From: a virus
DNA length: 64,000 nt
IMG/VR virus record: IMGVR_UViG_3300042891_000711
Span: 154,903 to 218,902 of that record
Reading direction: 5' to 3' (one strand)
A program made the position numbers and the translations under genes. The notes under the pieces were generated by a model. That model searched no databases. It was not told the DNA's origin and saw only the letters and a program-made list of their open reading frames with translations. Below are positions 27,301 to 37,540 of this stretch, piece after piece (positions within the stretch are counted from its first letter, which is position 1; every line of letters starts with the position of its first letter).

Positions 27301-30300
27301 TAAATTGTATTCACCTAATTTAATATTAGGTTGTGCTTCGGCTGAACTAATAGTAGTCAAATCACAATTTCTTGCTATCGGTTTAGTTATCAATATACTA
27401 TTCGCATAGTCCACTAAGTTAGCATAGGCTGCAAATCTATCAGCAAATATAGCCTGACGTGGTCTAGTGCCCAGGCCAAATTTATCAGCCTGGCTGAGTG
27501 CAGGATCAGGAACTTCTGCACCTAATATATCAATACCAGCTAGACTATCAATTAGCTTATTAATAATTTTAGGAGATATAATACTATTTGCATTACCTTT
27601 TTCTACTAGTTCATACTCACTGTGAATAATATTAGTGTTCTTAACTGTGTTATAGTCAAGGTGCAAAATAGTATTTTTCGCAGAAAGATAACTACCCACG
27701 TTGTATACAACAAATGCATTGTTTTGTATAATTGCTGCATAAGGTGTACCTTGATTTTTAGGATTTTCAATTATATCTTTTATTGCGGCAATTGGTAAAC
27801 GTCTAGTTTCGTTGTTTAGATCAACTGTAGTTTTATCTTTAACCCAGTAAAAATATTTGATACTGATAATATTAGTAACTTGGTCAACATACACAAGTTC
27901 AACATAGGCACTATCGTCGGCATATTTTGGAATGCCTTCACCACCGTTGGCAACATACGCACTTGGTAAGTAATCACTTTCTACCCACTCTAATAATTCG
28001 ACAGTTGAGCCAGGGAATAATCGACCCCAGTTAATACTACGATATGTTAATGTATCTTGCTCATAGTCAATATAACTAAGTTGACTTAGGTTCCACCATA
28101 CTTGTCCAACTTGCTCGCCATTCCAGAATATAGTATCATTTAAACTAACTGCACTATTTGTGCCGCGATTATACACAGCTGGATCGTAGCCGGTTTTGTA
28201 TGATATTTCTTGATCTGCACGGCCAAGTATTTTACCTTTTGCAGGATCAATAAATTCTAATGTTGTTAGAATAGTGTTTGACAGATTGCTGTATAGATAC
28301 ATTCTATTAACTGATTCTATATCCACTGTCGGTTGCTGATATCTAATTAAACTCCAACCACGTTTGTTTATTGTATTATTAAATAGATATATACTACCTG
28401 TGTTTTCAACAACATTATTAATATAAGTTGATGTAGCAACACCATTAATCCAAATTGGATATACAACTTCAACTCCGTCAACTATTACTGTACCCGTCAC
28501 AAAATGATCTGTCCCAGCCGGTGATACTGTAATATTTGTACTAGCAGTGGCATCAGCACTAACAATATATCTAATATTATCTGACGCTTTTTGGGTAATT
28601 ATATCCCCAGCACGTACAGTTACCGCTGTAGATAATGTAAGATTGGTTATAGTGTCATCGCTTGGTGCACTTACTATAATGTGTCCGCCAATTATGTCAA
28701 TTGCTGCGCCAAAGCCGTCGCCTGTGTTTAAATCAGTTGGATTAAGTTGTTGACAGAATGCATAACGTCCAGGATGTTCAACCATATCACGAGGGTCATC
28801 GTACAATTCATATGTATACACACTACCGCTGGCTTTAACACTATCAACAAACGGCGTAGAATCATCATCAATTACTGTGGTATCGCTGTCAAAGGTAGTA
28901 AACGTATTGGTTGTTCCTCCATCACTGCTGATAACCAACATGTATGCGTTACGAGCTAATATAACTTTAGTACCAAAATATTCATTGTTACTACTGTATG
29001 GATTAACAATAATCTGCATGAACGCAAATATAGCCAAGCCTGCGTCAGCATACACTGCACCACTACCTGATAGAACACGTAAACGATTTTTAGCTACAGT
29101 TTTATCACTGTCTAATCTTAAGTATCCATTTTCATTGACTGCCGTAATACCCAATAGTTTAGCATCATTGATATCTTTTATTAAACTATCAAGACTTGAC
29201 ATAGGCAATCCGGTAATAGGATCATTATGCAATGGTTGTACAGTAATTTGGAAGTTATCCAACCGAATTGTATCGCCCGGAGTAAATGTTGGATTTTTCG
29301 TAAATCCTCTGTTGATACCGTATAGCGTACCTTTGTTATGGAATTTCCACACAGCACCAGTATTATAAACTGTATCTGCATTATAGAATGGAGCACCGAT
29401 ATAGAATGCACAATTATTTGAACAAATAGTCAGCGATGTTCCGAATCGTGCACCTTGTTGGATAGCACTTAAACTTCCACCTAAGCTGTCAACCCCAATT
29501 AATTTTTCTAATAGAGTAAATTGATTAGTTTCAATTTTTACATTTTTACCTACCCCAAGCGGTACAAATAGTGTTATTTCGTTTGCGCCAGTCTTAGTAT
29601 AATTAAATGTTTCGATATCATCAACTGTTACTGCATGCACAGGTGCAATATTCCCTTCTGTAGTATACACTGTGCCATTTGTACTATTGAATGCCTCAAT
29701 TACCCGATCGTAAACATAAACAGCACCAGCACTTACATTTTCAACATAAGATATACGCGGTAATACATTACCATCTACAGTAATCGATGCAGTATTAGTT
29801 CCTACAGGAATTGATCGGTCAACTGTTGTTATTCCATCACTAAACACTGCTACGTTAACAGTATCTGCAGGTGCGCCTACACCAAGTTGTGCACCATTTA
29901 AACTTGCATCAATACAAAAACCAAATTCACTGCCTGCCGGTCCAACAAGTGGATAAAGTGGATCAGTTGGATCACCGATTAACGCATAGTACGGACCTTG
30001 TGAAATTGTCAGCGTATCGTTAACGTTTCCGGATATAAATGTTATCGTTGTTCCGGATAAGGTGTAATCAATATTTGGAATGTATGTACGTGTCGCACTA
30101 GTAACTACTAATGAATTAGCATCATCAGTTACTTCGGGTGTGAATGGTACTGTTATAGATGATACTGAACCAGATGTAGTAACTGTTCCATTTGCTTCAG
30201 TTACAAATCGTTTTAAACCGTAGACATAAACTTTAGGAGTCGATTCATAAGGTGCACCGACATATAACCAGTGACCCAATTCATCAAACGCAAAGCCATA

Positions 30301-33300
30301 GCCGAACTGTCCGTTAACGGCGCTGACATTGCCTGCAATAACCTGTCCTCGATTCCATACAGTTTCGCCTTCAAGTTTATTATAGGTATAGATTAAACCA
30401 ACATTAGCAGCACCAGCTAAACCAGAACTTGTCGGTGCATTAACTGCTAGACGTACCTGTGTACCATCAACGGCTGTATCGATATGTGAACCATAGGTAA
30501 ATGTGTTTACACCGTCGGGTATTATTGTAGTTGATGTACTATATATGTTTGCAGTATTTTTATCAAATACATTAACTGCACCCGTATTAGTCGAAACAGA
30601 TAAGTTTGCATATAACGTAGTACCAACAAAAATAGTTTGCTCGGCATTATCAATCATTTTTAATGCTCGACCGTAGCCAATGTTTGCAGAATATTCATTA
30701 TTAGTTGTCAATGAAGATACTGTAGTGTTTGCTGGGAATATATTATTAGTACTAACTATCTGACTTGCGCTTACAGAAAAAGCATTTGCACTAGTAAGGA
30801 AATTTGATATAATACCCACAGCATTACCTGTAATAGTTGTGATATTAGTTACAACGTTGCCGCCAATAGTTAATGTACTTGTGGCATTGGCCAATGCTAC
30901 ATTACTAAATGTAATGTACATGTCATTGGTTTTTACCAAGCGTTGATCTATTTCCCATGGATGTGTTTTTTCGTAGACTTTCCATGTGCCACTAGGTTGC
31001 GTACCATATGGTTGACCCTGCACTGCATTAGTTTCGGCATCATCGTCGATCCAAATCTTTTCACCAACTTTCCATTGATGTTTAGGAGAATATAATCGTG
31101 CATCTTCCATGTATTGAAATCGTATGCTATCTAAAATAAACAACATACCGTCGCCATCAAGTGTGGTTAATTGTGTTGTATCACCAGAATATTTGACTAA
31201 TATATTATTGAGGTCAACTATTTCTTCAACTTGGTAGAATCCATCAAATTCTGTAGTAAAACTACGAATTAGGAATATATCGCCAGCGGCCAATCCGTGT
31301 GGATCATCGGTGGTAAATGTCACATATCCATCGAGTGAGTTTGACACCAACAATACATGATTGTTAGTTTCTGATACTCGATAAACATTCCAGTTTTGCG
31401 AAAAGTCTTTTGCACACCATATAGTATATCCAGTACCTATTGCACTTAAAGAATTGTTTAAATCTATAAAATTAGCCAAATCAAATATAGTAGTATCAAC
31501 ATCGTCGATGTTTACATATCCGGCGGTGGCAATATCATTATTATAATCACTAGCTGCATCTCTGTTTAATGCAATAGTACCTGCATATTGTTCAGTTGAT
31601 TTATATAGTTGTGATTTATTAAATGTAGTTACACCGTCACTGCCATCAGCAGTCACAAAAGTAGCAATTGCAGGATTAACCGAAAATGCTTTTTCGTCGA
31701 GTGCAATTTCAACATACGGGTTAGTATCTAACGCACCGTATTCACCCACACGTATTGCCCATTCTTCGTAGAAATTTATAGCACTACTTAAATTGTTAAA
31801 TTCTGCATTTGATAATTGATTAATTGCATTTGCAGAACCTTTTTGTTTAATGAATCCTTTATACAATTCAATTTGTGTAGTGTCACTTAGGCCCAGATCT
31901 GCTAGATATTGACGTGGTTTAAATCCGATTAAGCCGTGACTATATTTGATTTGGTCTGCATCTTTAAAGTTTGTATATGAATCATAATATACCTGCGACT
32001 TAGCAGCTATAGTGGCAAAGTTTGGTAACAACCCCTTTTTAATTTCAGTTGTAGAAATTTGTTTCCAGTAAGCAAATACAAATTCAGTTGTTGCTGCAAC
32101 ATTTTGTAGGGCAACATAATATTGATTTTTATATTGTACCAGATCACCTTTTAAATAATCCTTGCCGCCTTGCCAGGCATCTACATCACCAGAATTATAA
32201 ATAAAGCCCGGAGCACTTAAACTGCCATCCCAATCTGCTGTTTTTTGTCCAATTAATTTTAATCTAAATTGTCTATTACCTAGTTCTGGTTTGTAAATAA
32301 TATCGTTGAACACTGTTGTATTATCAAATATCAATACATGTTCATATTGCACCAAATTTAATTCAATGTAGCCTATAACTGCATCGTTAGTTAATGTCAG
32401 TTTAAAAGCAGTTGGACTACGCAATACGTTATAGTTTGTAGTCTTAACCAGGGCAAAATTTTGATCTAATACTTTAGAACCGTATTGACTATCTGTAATA
32501 GCATCCGTAATTGCGCCAACGGTAACTGCATTTATTACATTAGCCACCGGACTTAGTACCAAGATACTACCAGGTGCCCACCCTTGTTGCGCCCAGAATA
32601 AGAATTCCTTAGTTGATAGTTTCCAATTACGAGTTTCACCAAGTTGTTCATCGGTATCATTGAACGTAAAGCCTTGTGCCATTAAATGTCTTTCGTAACT
32701 AATTAAAAAATCAGCTACTTGTTGTTGAGTATTAAATTCGTAGCCGTATGGCACTGTTAGTTTTAAGTTTTGATAATCTTTAAACACAGTCACTGAATTG
32801 TTTAATACAGTAATTTTATATGCGTTTGTGTTTATAACACTTGGAATAATAGTAAAGTATGGATTGGATAAATTATATCCACGTACACTATACCCGTTTG
32901 TAGTTTTTTCAACAATTACACCGCTGTAGACTATCCTATCAACCGGAGTTGATTTATACAAATGTACATTATAATTTTCATTTGGGATAATAATACTATC
33001 ATTTGTACTAGTCGGTGAACTTTGCTCTGCCAACACCTGCAGATATTTTTGATCACTGAATCCAGCCATTTTATATGCAAGATTAACTTCGTAATTTTTC
33101 AATAAAGGAGTAATAACACTGGCCGGATTAATTCCTTGTTTTACTAAGAAATCCGCAATCCAGTTTATGTAACCTGCTGTCCTAACCGCTGTGCCAGATG
33201 ACGTATCACCATTAAATGTCATTGATGTTTGTTTAATATGATCATTTGTGTCAGTTATGTACTGGTCTAATACGTAATTTTTTGAATAACGTGATACATC

Positions 33301-36300
33301 CATTAATAGGCCAAAGTATCTAGCCGGTTTAGCCAACGCTAGAGCTTGTTGAGCGGCAAATGGGTAATCACTACTGTTGCGCCAGGCAGCTTCAACTGGA
33401 CCTTGTTGCCCTACTGCCCACGATGTTGCGGCTCTAGTGGAGTTAAACGATGCTGTCATAATTGCCGCTGGACTTAATAGTAGTCCATTTACGTCAATTG
33501 GAATAACTGCCGATAAGCCAGGACGAGCAAAATTAGTATCTATACCAGCACGTTCGCCATATTTAATTAAACCTAGTTCTAGGTCGTCCCATAAGAGTTT
33601 GTTACCACCAGTGTAAGGTGCAGGACCGTATTCTTCTACCCACCATGATGGCATTGTAGAGAAGCCCAACATCTCCCACGGAGTTTGATGTGGACGTATT
33701 GTATCGTAGAAGTATTGATAACAGGCTCTCCAGCTGCCAGGTAATATTTCACCGCTAATTCTATCAACGAATCGACCATAGTTCCAAGTAAATGGATCAT
33801 TGCTTTCAAATGTGTCGTTAATTGTAAAATCAATTTTATTATTGCCAATCCAATTTAAGAAATTCTTAGATAATAATTGATTAGCATCAGCCAATGAATA
33901 ATCACCTGTTCTAAATTTTCCTGGCATAACTGCATATATGTCTCGATAACTGCTCGAATCTCTAAGAGTAATGTTGTTGTATATACGCTTTTCTAATTCT
34001 AATATAAAACTATCTCTATAATCTTCAAATGCTGGTGTCATACTGCCATCATGACCACGAATAACATTAATAGGTGTACGATACGTATCGTCTAAAAAGA
34101 TTTCAGGAATAAATTTAGGATATAACCCTAATTTACTCGGAGTTTCTGGCACATACGATCCATTTGTATCTTGATATTCTACAATTTTAACATTATCGTC
34201 GACTTCTAAAGTAACAGTATCCTTAAATGTTATTGCTGGACGATCTGTATCAAATGTATAATCTCTATCTATGATTAACTGTACATCATTTAAATAAACC
34301 AATACCGCAGTATTACCTAAGGCAGTGGCGTCAAATACTGTAGTAATTTCATATGAACGTACCAATGGATCAAATATTGTATAACCTGCACCATTGACAA
34401 TATTTTTTAATGTACCATACGGTATCATGTCACTGTAGAACCACGGGAATGTTTTATTTTTAATCTTGTTAATTTCTGTTAAGATTAAATCAACGCTGGC
34501 CACAGGATCAGTTGGCTGTATGCCCGACAATGTTGCACTCAATTCTAAAAATTTATTTTTAAATCTAGCATATTCTTGTTGTGCATAACGAACAGCGTCA
34601 ATAAAGTTTGTGCTATCGTTTAATAAAAATAATGCTGCATTTGATATCGGTGCACTGTGTTGCAGTATGTTGCCGCCTTGTGATTTAATCTCAATGTCAC
34701 GCAGATTACTTTCACTAAGTATATCACCCACTAACTCGCTGCTATTCTGACTTAGCTCCACTAGATGATTTCTAATTTGTCCCAATGTCAATGATTCTAA
34801 ATCAATGTTTTGTGCATTTAAATCTAAGTTCTGCGGTACTTGATATTGTCCAAGTTTACTTACTTCGAGACTATAAATTAAGATATCAATCTTGTCGCCA
34901 ATCGCTGGTGCAGTGGTCAACGTTAACTCATTATTTGTTAGTGTCCACTGTGTTATGTTCAAGAATGTATTATTTTTATAAACTTTAACATGAGGAACAG
35001 ACGCTGATGCCACAGGAGTAATATCAATTTTAAACGGGCTATTAATACCATTATAGATGTATGTAATTAATTGATACTGTTTAAGTGGTTCAGCCACTGT
35101 ATTCCAATTATTTTTTGGAACTACTGTATTTCTGTCGATGATTTGTTGTAGGAAACCAGTGGCGATTCGATCAGTGTATTCCACTCTATCACGCACATAG
35201 GTAAATGTATCCGTATCAAAGTAGTTAGAAAATTCAATGTCGCCTTGCGCACGGAATGTTCTGTATTTTAATGGAAAGTATAATACTGTATCTGCTACAG
35301 TGCTGGTGCTAGTACGATTATAACCAAATAATCGTGTACCTGCAAATGTACTTGATTCATATTCAGCAAGACGAGTGCCATTGGTGTCATACACATCAAA
35401 CAATGGATCTTGTTGTAGGCTAGTCTTTGTCTGACTTTGTGTCCATGTATCTCCGTTGTACCACCACGCTGTTCCTTTATACAATCCTGTTTTTACTACC
35501 ACAGTATCATAAATTTCGTTATTAGCATCATCTGCAGGATTTAAATTGATATATACCGGTCCCGTTAGTCGCCCAATCTCGTCCAGTTGAGTTTGTACTA
35601 AATTAATTGTATAGATATTATCACGCACCACTGGATCATTATCATTGACAAATATAATTCTCATACCGTCAACTAGTGTAACTCCTCCTACAATAGTTAA
35701 TATTTTTCCATTCAACTCATTAAATGCATCTCGAGTAGTTGTATCTAGTATATCAATTGGTCGTTTACCAATTCTACCAAAATTAAATAATTGTAGATCT
35801 GCTTCAAATTGCACAATTGGACGTTGAGCACGATATGTTTGATCGTATGTAACAACTACATTATTATATTCGGCGGTTAATTTAATCACATCACGGTGAA
35901 ACCAACGATTGCCACGAGACCAAGGATTCAAATCTTTACTACAACGATTAATTGTAATATATTCTGCATTAGACACATTACCTGGCAAGCCATCTGGATA
36001 ATTTAATGCTAGTTCATCATTGTATAGCTCAGGTGTAACTAATAATTCTACATCAATTAGCTGTATTCCGGTTGGTGCCCCTACATTCTCAACATAATAT
36101 TCTTTATTTTGATAAGACGCCGGAGTAACATCGGTACCAAAACTTACCTTTAATCCACTGGTGAATATTACTCCATTAGGGCTAGTATAGTTAGGTGTTC
36201 CTATAATATCATTTTCGACATCAATTTCCCAGCCAGTAATATCAACAAGTTTGATTGTACCGTAAATAGATGGATCACTGCCGTCTTGGAAGTATAGCGT

Positions 36301-37506
36301 ATTTTGTATACTTGAGATTACAGGAACAACATGAAAAAATTCATCATAATCTTTAAAGAACTCTTTATTGGCATTCACAAGTCCAGATTTAATGTACACT
36401 TTTTCATTAAGCAATACATTTTGAACATGCACTAAGCGAATTAATGGATCGTTAATATTGCCTATATCAGTGAACTGCACTTTCCATACGCCGTAACGTT
36501 GGGCATTTGGAATAACTGTACCAGCATTGTATCCAGAAACAACCAACCCGGTGTCCGGATCAATGACTTCGGGCATGGTCCATGCTTCTTCACCACGACT
36601 TGTTAACAGATTTTGGTTTATGAAAATTGCAGTTTTACCATTAAGTTGCCCAGTAATTCCTGCGTATGCTGGAAATTCTGCAAGAAATTGACTAACAGTG
36701 CGATTTTGTATATCTGCATAGGCAAGAGGGACAGCATATTCCACATTAGCTACTACATTCATTAACACATATCGATCTTGTGCTGTTGACTGTGGAACAT
36801 TAAATGTAATTGTACCTGTTTCTGCGCCGTTATTAGTAACGCCAAGTACATCTCGTGTGCTAACTGTCGGAGTTGCATTTACTAATCCATCAACGCCTAA
36901 TTCAGTTTGTATCCAAAATCCGGAGCCAAGTTGATCGACTTCGAACGTATATTGCCCACCACGAGCCAAGGTAATTGTATTTTTTACTAAGCCACCTGTG
37001 GTAAAATCATAACGAGATATGTTTGCGTTACGAGTGACAGTAAATGTTTTTTCTAAGTCGACTCCGCCGGTATTAACATCAACCGGATCTGGTCCATCTT
37101 TAAGCCAGTAGTATTGACTGAAGTTAACAAACTTATCAAAAGAGATTTGCGGATCAAAACTATAGTATTCGCCATCAAATAGTCTGTCATGATTGGCTGT
37201 CAACCCACTGTAGTATTCAATTTTATTTAATATATCATTATAGCCAGCAAAGAATGTAATTTCTTTTTGATCATTGCGAACAACAATACTTGGCTCGAGT
37301 TGATACTTTTGTCTGTCAGCTGAACTTTCAATTACATAGCTGTCTTTACTTTTGTATGTAGGAGCAAATGTTCTTCCAATATAGCCATATATATTTCTCA
37401 AATTTGGTTCAGTTACTAACTGATCCATTGTGGCCGACAAGAACTTATTGTTAACGTCGGTTTGAAATATGGTAGGAAGAAAATTTGAAGTCTTTTTTGT
37501 CGCCAT
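24394..37506 (-). CDS. Giant virion structural protein, 4370 residues, with FG-GAP-like propeller
   Basis: One uninterrupted 13.1-kb frame, about a fifth of the window. It follows gp6 where T4 has gp7 and gp8, so it is probably a baseplate or tail-tip protein, but I cannot show homology to either. N-terminus: MATKKTSNFLPTIFQTDVNN, then SQYYWLKDGPDPVD. Residues about 1773-1800 and 3795-3815 hold W-x-x-G-x-x-Y-x-x-GD-x-V motifs like small carbohydrate-binding modules. Residues about 2275-2950 hold seven FG-GAP-like repeats (FG start, L-x-(V/I)-GAP middle, GAVYVY end). A paired GGSGYTAEPIVTI/GTGYFLTPTVLI module lies near residue 3700. A TTAAATAC late promoter and weak GAG ribosome binding site precede it. 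Confidence 0.85.
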   Translation of the reverse strand: MATKKTSNFLPTIFQTDVNNKFLSATMDQLVTEPNLRNIYGYIGRTFAPTYKSKDSYVIESSADRQKYQLEPSIVVRNDQKEITFFAGYNDILNKIEYYSGLTANHDRLFDGEYYSFDPQISFDKFVNFSQYYWLKDGPDPVDVNTGGVDLEKTFTVTRNANISRYDFTTGGLVKNTITLARGGQYTFEVDQLGSGFWIQTELGVDGLVNATPTVSTRDVLGVTNNGAETGTITFNVPQSTAQDRYVLMNVVANVEYAVPLAYADIQNRTVSQFLAEFPAYAGITGQLNGKTAIFINQNLLTSRGEEAWTMPEVIDPDTGLVVSGYNAGTVIPNAQRYGVWKVQFTDIGNINDPLIRLVHVQNVLLNEKVYIKSGLVNANKEFFKDYDEFFHVVPVISSIQNTLYFQDGSDPSIYGTIKLVDITGWEIDVENDIIGTPNYTSPNGVIFTSGLKVSFGTDVTPASYQNKEYYVENVGAPTGIQLIDVELLVTPELYNDELALNYPDGLPGNVSNAEYITINRCSKDLNPWSRGNRWFHRDVIKLTAEYNNVVVTYDQTYRAQRPIVQFEADLQLFNFGRIGKRPIDILDTTTRDAFNELNGKILTIVGGVTLVDGMRIIFVNDNDPVVRDNIYTINLVQTQLDEIGRLTGPVYINLNPADDANNEIYDTVVVKTGLYKGTAWWYNGDTWTQSQTKTSLQQDPLFDVYDTNGTRLAEYESSTFAGTRLFGYNRTSTSTVADTVLYFPLKYRTFRAQGDIEFSNYFDTDTFTYVRDRVEYTDRIATGFLQQIIDRNTVVPKNNWNTVAEPLKQYQLITYIYNGINSPFKIDITPVASASVPHVKVYKNNTFLNITQWTLTNNELTLTTAPAIGDKIDILIYSLEVSKLGQYQVPQNLDLNAQNIDLESLTLGQIRNHLVELSQNSSELVGDILSESNLRDIEIKSQGGNILQHSAPISNAALFLLNDSTNFIDAVRYAQQEYARFKNKFLELSATLSGIQPTDPVASVDLILTEINKIKNKTFPWFYSDMIPYGTLKNIVNGAGYTIFDPLVRSYEITTVFDATALGNTAVLVYLNDVQLIIDRDYTFDTDRPAITFKDTVTLEVDDNVKIVEYQDTNGSYVPETPSKLGLYPKFIPEIFLDDTYRTPINVIRGHDGSMTPAFEDYRDSFILELEKRIYNNITLRDSSSYRDIYAVMPGKFRTGDYSLADANQLLSKNFLNWIGNNKIDFTINDTFESNDPFTWNYGRFVDRISGEILPGSWRACYQYFYDTIRPHQTPWEMLGFSTMPSWWVEEYGPAPYTGGNKLLWDDLELGLIKYGERAGIDTNFARPGLSAVIPIDVNGLLLSPAAIMTASFNSTRAATSWAVGQQGPVEAAWRNSSDYPFAAQQALALAKPARYFGLLMDVSRYSKNYVLDQYITDTNDHIKQTSMTFNGDTSSGTAVRTAGYINWIADFLVKQGINPASVITPLLKNYEVNLAYKMAGFSDQKYLQVLAEQSSPTSTNDSIIIPNENYNVHLYKSTPVDRIVYSGVIVEKTTNGYSVRGYNLSNPYFTIIPSVINTNAYKITVLNNSVTVFKDYQNLKLTVPYGYEFNTQQQVADFLISYERHLMAQGFTFNDTDEQLGETRNWKLSTKEFLFWAQQGWAPGSILVLSPVANVINAVTVGAITDAITDSQYGSKVLDQNFALVKTTNYNVLRSPTAFKLTLTNDAVIGYIELNLVQYEHVLIFDNTTVFNDIIYKPELGNRQFRLKLIGQKTADWDGSLSAPGFIYNSGDVDAWQGGKDYLKGDLVQYKNQYYVALQNVAATTEFVFAYWKQISTTEIKKGLLPNFATIAAKSQVYYDSYTNFKDADQIKYSHGLIGFKPRQYLADLGLSDTTQIELYKGFIKQKGSANAINQLSNAEFNNLSSAINFYEEWAIRVGEYGALDTNPYVEIALDEKAFSVNPAIATFVTADGSDGVTTFNKSQLYKSTEQYAGTIALNRDAASDYNNDIATAGYVNIDDVDTTIFDLANFIDLNNSLSAIGTGYTIWCAKDFSQNWNVYRVSETNNHVLLVSNSLDGYVTFTTDDPHGLAAGDIFLIRSFTTEFDGFYQVEEIVDLNNILVKYSGDTTQLTTLDGDGMLFILDSIRFQYMEDARLYSPKHQWKVGEKIWIDDDAETNAVQGQPYGTQPSGTWKVYEKTHPWEIDQRLVKTNDMYITFSNVALANATSTLTIGGNVVTNITTITGNAVGIISNFLTSANAFSVSASQIVSTNNIFPANTTVSSLTTNNEYSANIGYGRALKMIDNAEQTIFVGTTLYANLSVSTNTGAVNVFDKNTANIYSTSTTIIPDGVNTFTYGSHIDTAVDGTQVRLAVNAPTSSGLAGAANVGLIYTYNKLEGETVWNRGQVIAGNVSAVNGQFGYGFAFDELGHWLYVGAPYESTPKVYVYGLKRFVTEANGTVTTSGSVSSITVPFTPEVTDDANSLVVTSATRTYIPNIDYTLSGTTITFISGNVNDTLTISQGPYYALIGDPTDPLYPLVGPAGSEFGFCIDASLNGAQLGVGAPADTVNVAVFSDGITTVDRSIPVGTNTASITVDGNVLPRISYVENVSAGAVYVYDRVIEAFNSTNGTVYTTEGNIAPVHAVTVDDIETFNYTKTGANEITLFVPLGVGKNVKIETNQFTLLEKLIGVDSLGGSLSAIQQGARFGTSLTICSNNCAFYIGAPFYNADTVYNTGAVWKFHNKGTLYGINRGFTKNPTFTPGDTIRLDNFQITVQPLHNDPITGLPMSSLDSLIKDINDAKLLGITAVNENGYLRLDSDKTVAKNRLRVLSGSGAVYADAGLAIFAFMQIIVNPYSSNNEYFGTKVILARNAYMLVISSDGGTTNTFTTFDSDTTVIDDDSTPFVDSVKASGSVYTYELYDDPRDMVEHPGRYAFCQQLNPTDLNTGDGFGAAIDIIGGHIIVSAPSDDTITNLTLSTAVTVRAGDIITQKASDNIRYIVSADATASTNITVSPAGTDHFVTGTVIVDGVEVVYPIWINGVATSTYINNVVENTGSIYLFNNTINKRGWSLIRYQQPTVDIESVNRMYLYSNLSNTILTTLEFIDPAKGKILGRADQEISYKTGYDPAVYNRGTNSAVSLNDTIFWNGEQVGQVWWNLSQLSYIDYEQDTLTYRSINWGRLFPGSTVELLEWVESDYLPSAYVANGGEGIPKYADDSAYVELVYVDQVTNIISIKYFYWVKDKTTVDLNNETRRLPIAAIKDIIENPKNQGTPYAAIIQNNAFVVYNVGSYLSAKNTILHLDYNTVKNTNIIHSEYELVEKGNANSIISPKIINKLIDSLAGIDILGAEVPDPALSQADKFGLGTRPRQAIFADRFAAYANLVDYANSILITKPIARNCDLTTISSAEAQPNIKLGEYNLKIATEIELQYLDVSVLAVGYKVLVNQDTTRDNLWVLYELSTTKIWEIIRIQSYKTDLYWEYVDWYAPGYGTDTQLEYVVETLTDALKLPVAVGEEVLVRVSTGNSRGWNLLVLNSNNQFDVVGIQDGTIQLKTSSGNFINNTTPTTEVRYIINALKDDIFVGELDTEFNKLFFVMINYLFNEQKYVDWIFKTSFISVSHKLRSLLQYPNYIKDNQTYYENYITEVKPYSTKIREYSINYDSNDEFAGSVTDFDLPAYYDTETKVFRSPSGENVIKDEALWQTDTYNQWYANRNHRVENIIVEYGGSGYTAEPIVTIVGGGLAATGATARAIIDFDLGTVTSIEILTRGTGYFLTPTVLINGTNTTPATAYAVLKNNQVRTFDTTLKFDRISYTSSVQEWTANTAYTVGDIVTHVGSLAGAVRHAFIVTANITSGSTFVHTDDYTEYNSANFTTANDRIVGYYEPGASMPARDLNQLLRGIDYPGVRVQGLGFDQAPGFSGATPFDTGLFDQIQYDADGLPLLDDATVDTIIQSNYTDLALGTRAEDIDVVGGAYVDTYSSHAPEEMVPGIVFDTLDMQVYTKINSNVDVIAYRMFSNMMREESYLRIADAHATTLAAPLGLTDTEIVVADASKLAEPFMDAIGIAQISIPGVVFINGERITYYTRDLITNTLGQIRRGTQGTATPVIQYAGAVVTDGSVDQIVPGTVSNVVLSTTTPYTVTSTRSYYLSLTESITANVGDVITQTASGASLTVAGIDSVARVLLVVRNNSNSLTFQDNYLKLSGNVTVSSGDYITQSSTGANVTVLTTGANVSNVEVSYYGITTLNTGRASGNIAINGSNVAVYPTTITGNITLNSEIIINGTNTGNVYPLSIVPVGRNDNGIPFVDNNGNVTIAANIELHTTNVWYNLGSGVATDGTGFDGSTTVPVTFLKGSTATNIVITAIKDMITTEDAVNTLTTEDSKTIIED

Positions 37507-37532
37507 GTCGTTATAATCTCAAGTGTTATATA

Positions 37533-37540
37533 GTATTTAA
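37533..37540 (-). promoter_or_regulatory. Probable late promoter (TTAAATAC) of the giant gene
   Basis: TTAAATAC followed by TATATAACAC on the minus strand, 26 bp before the ATG at 37506. The stop codon of gp6 lies inside the motif. Confidence 0.5.

Noticed and set aside
28877-29368. 163-codon plus-strand open frame inside the giant gene
   Set aside because: It lies antisense to the FG-GAP-like region of an uninterrupted 4370-residue frame, with no start signal.
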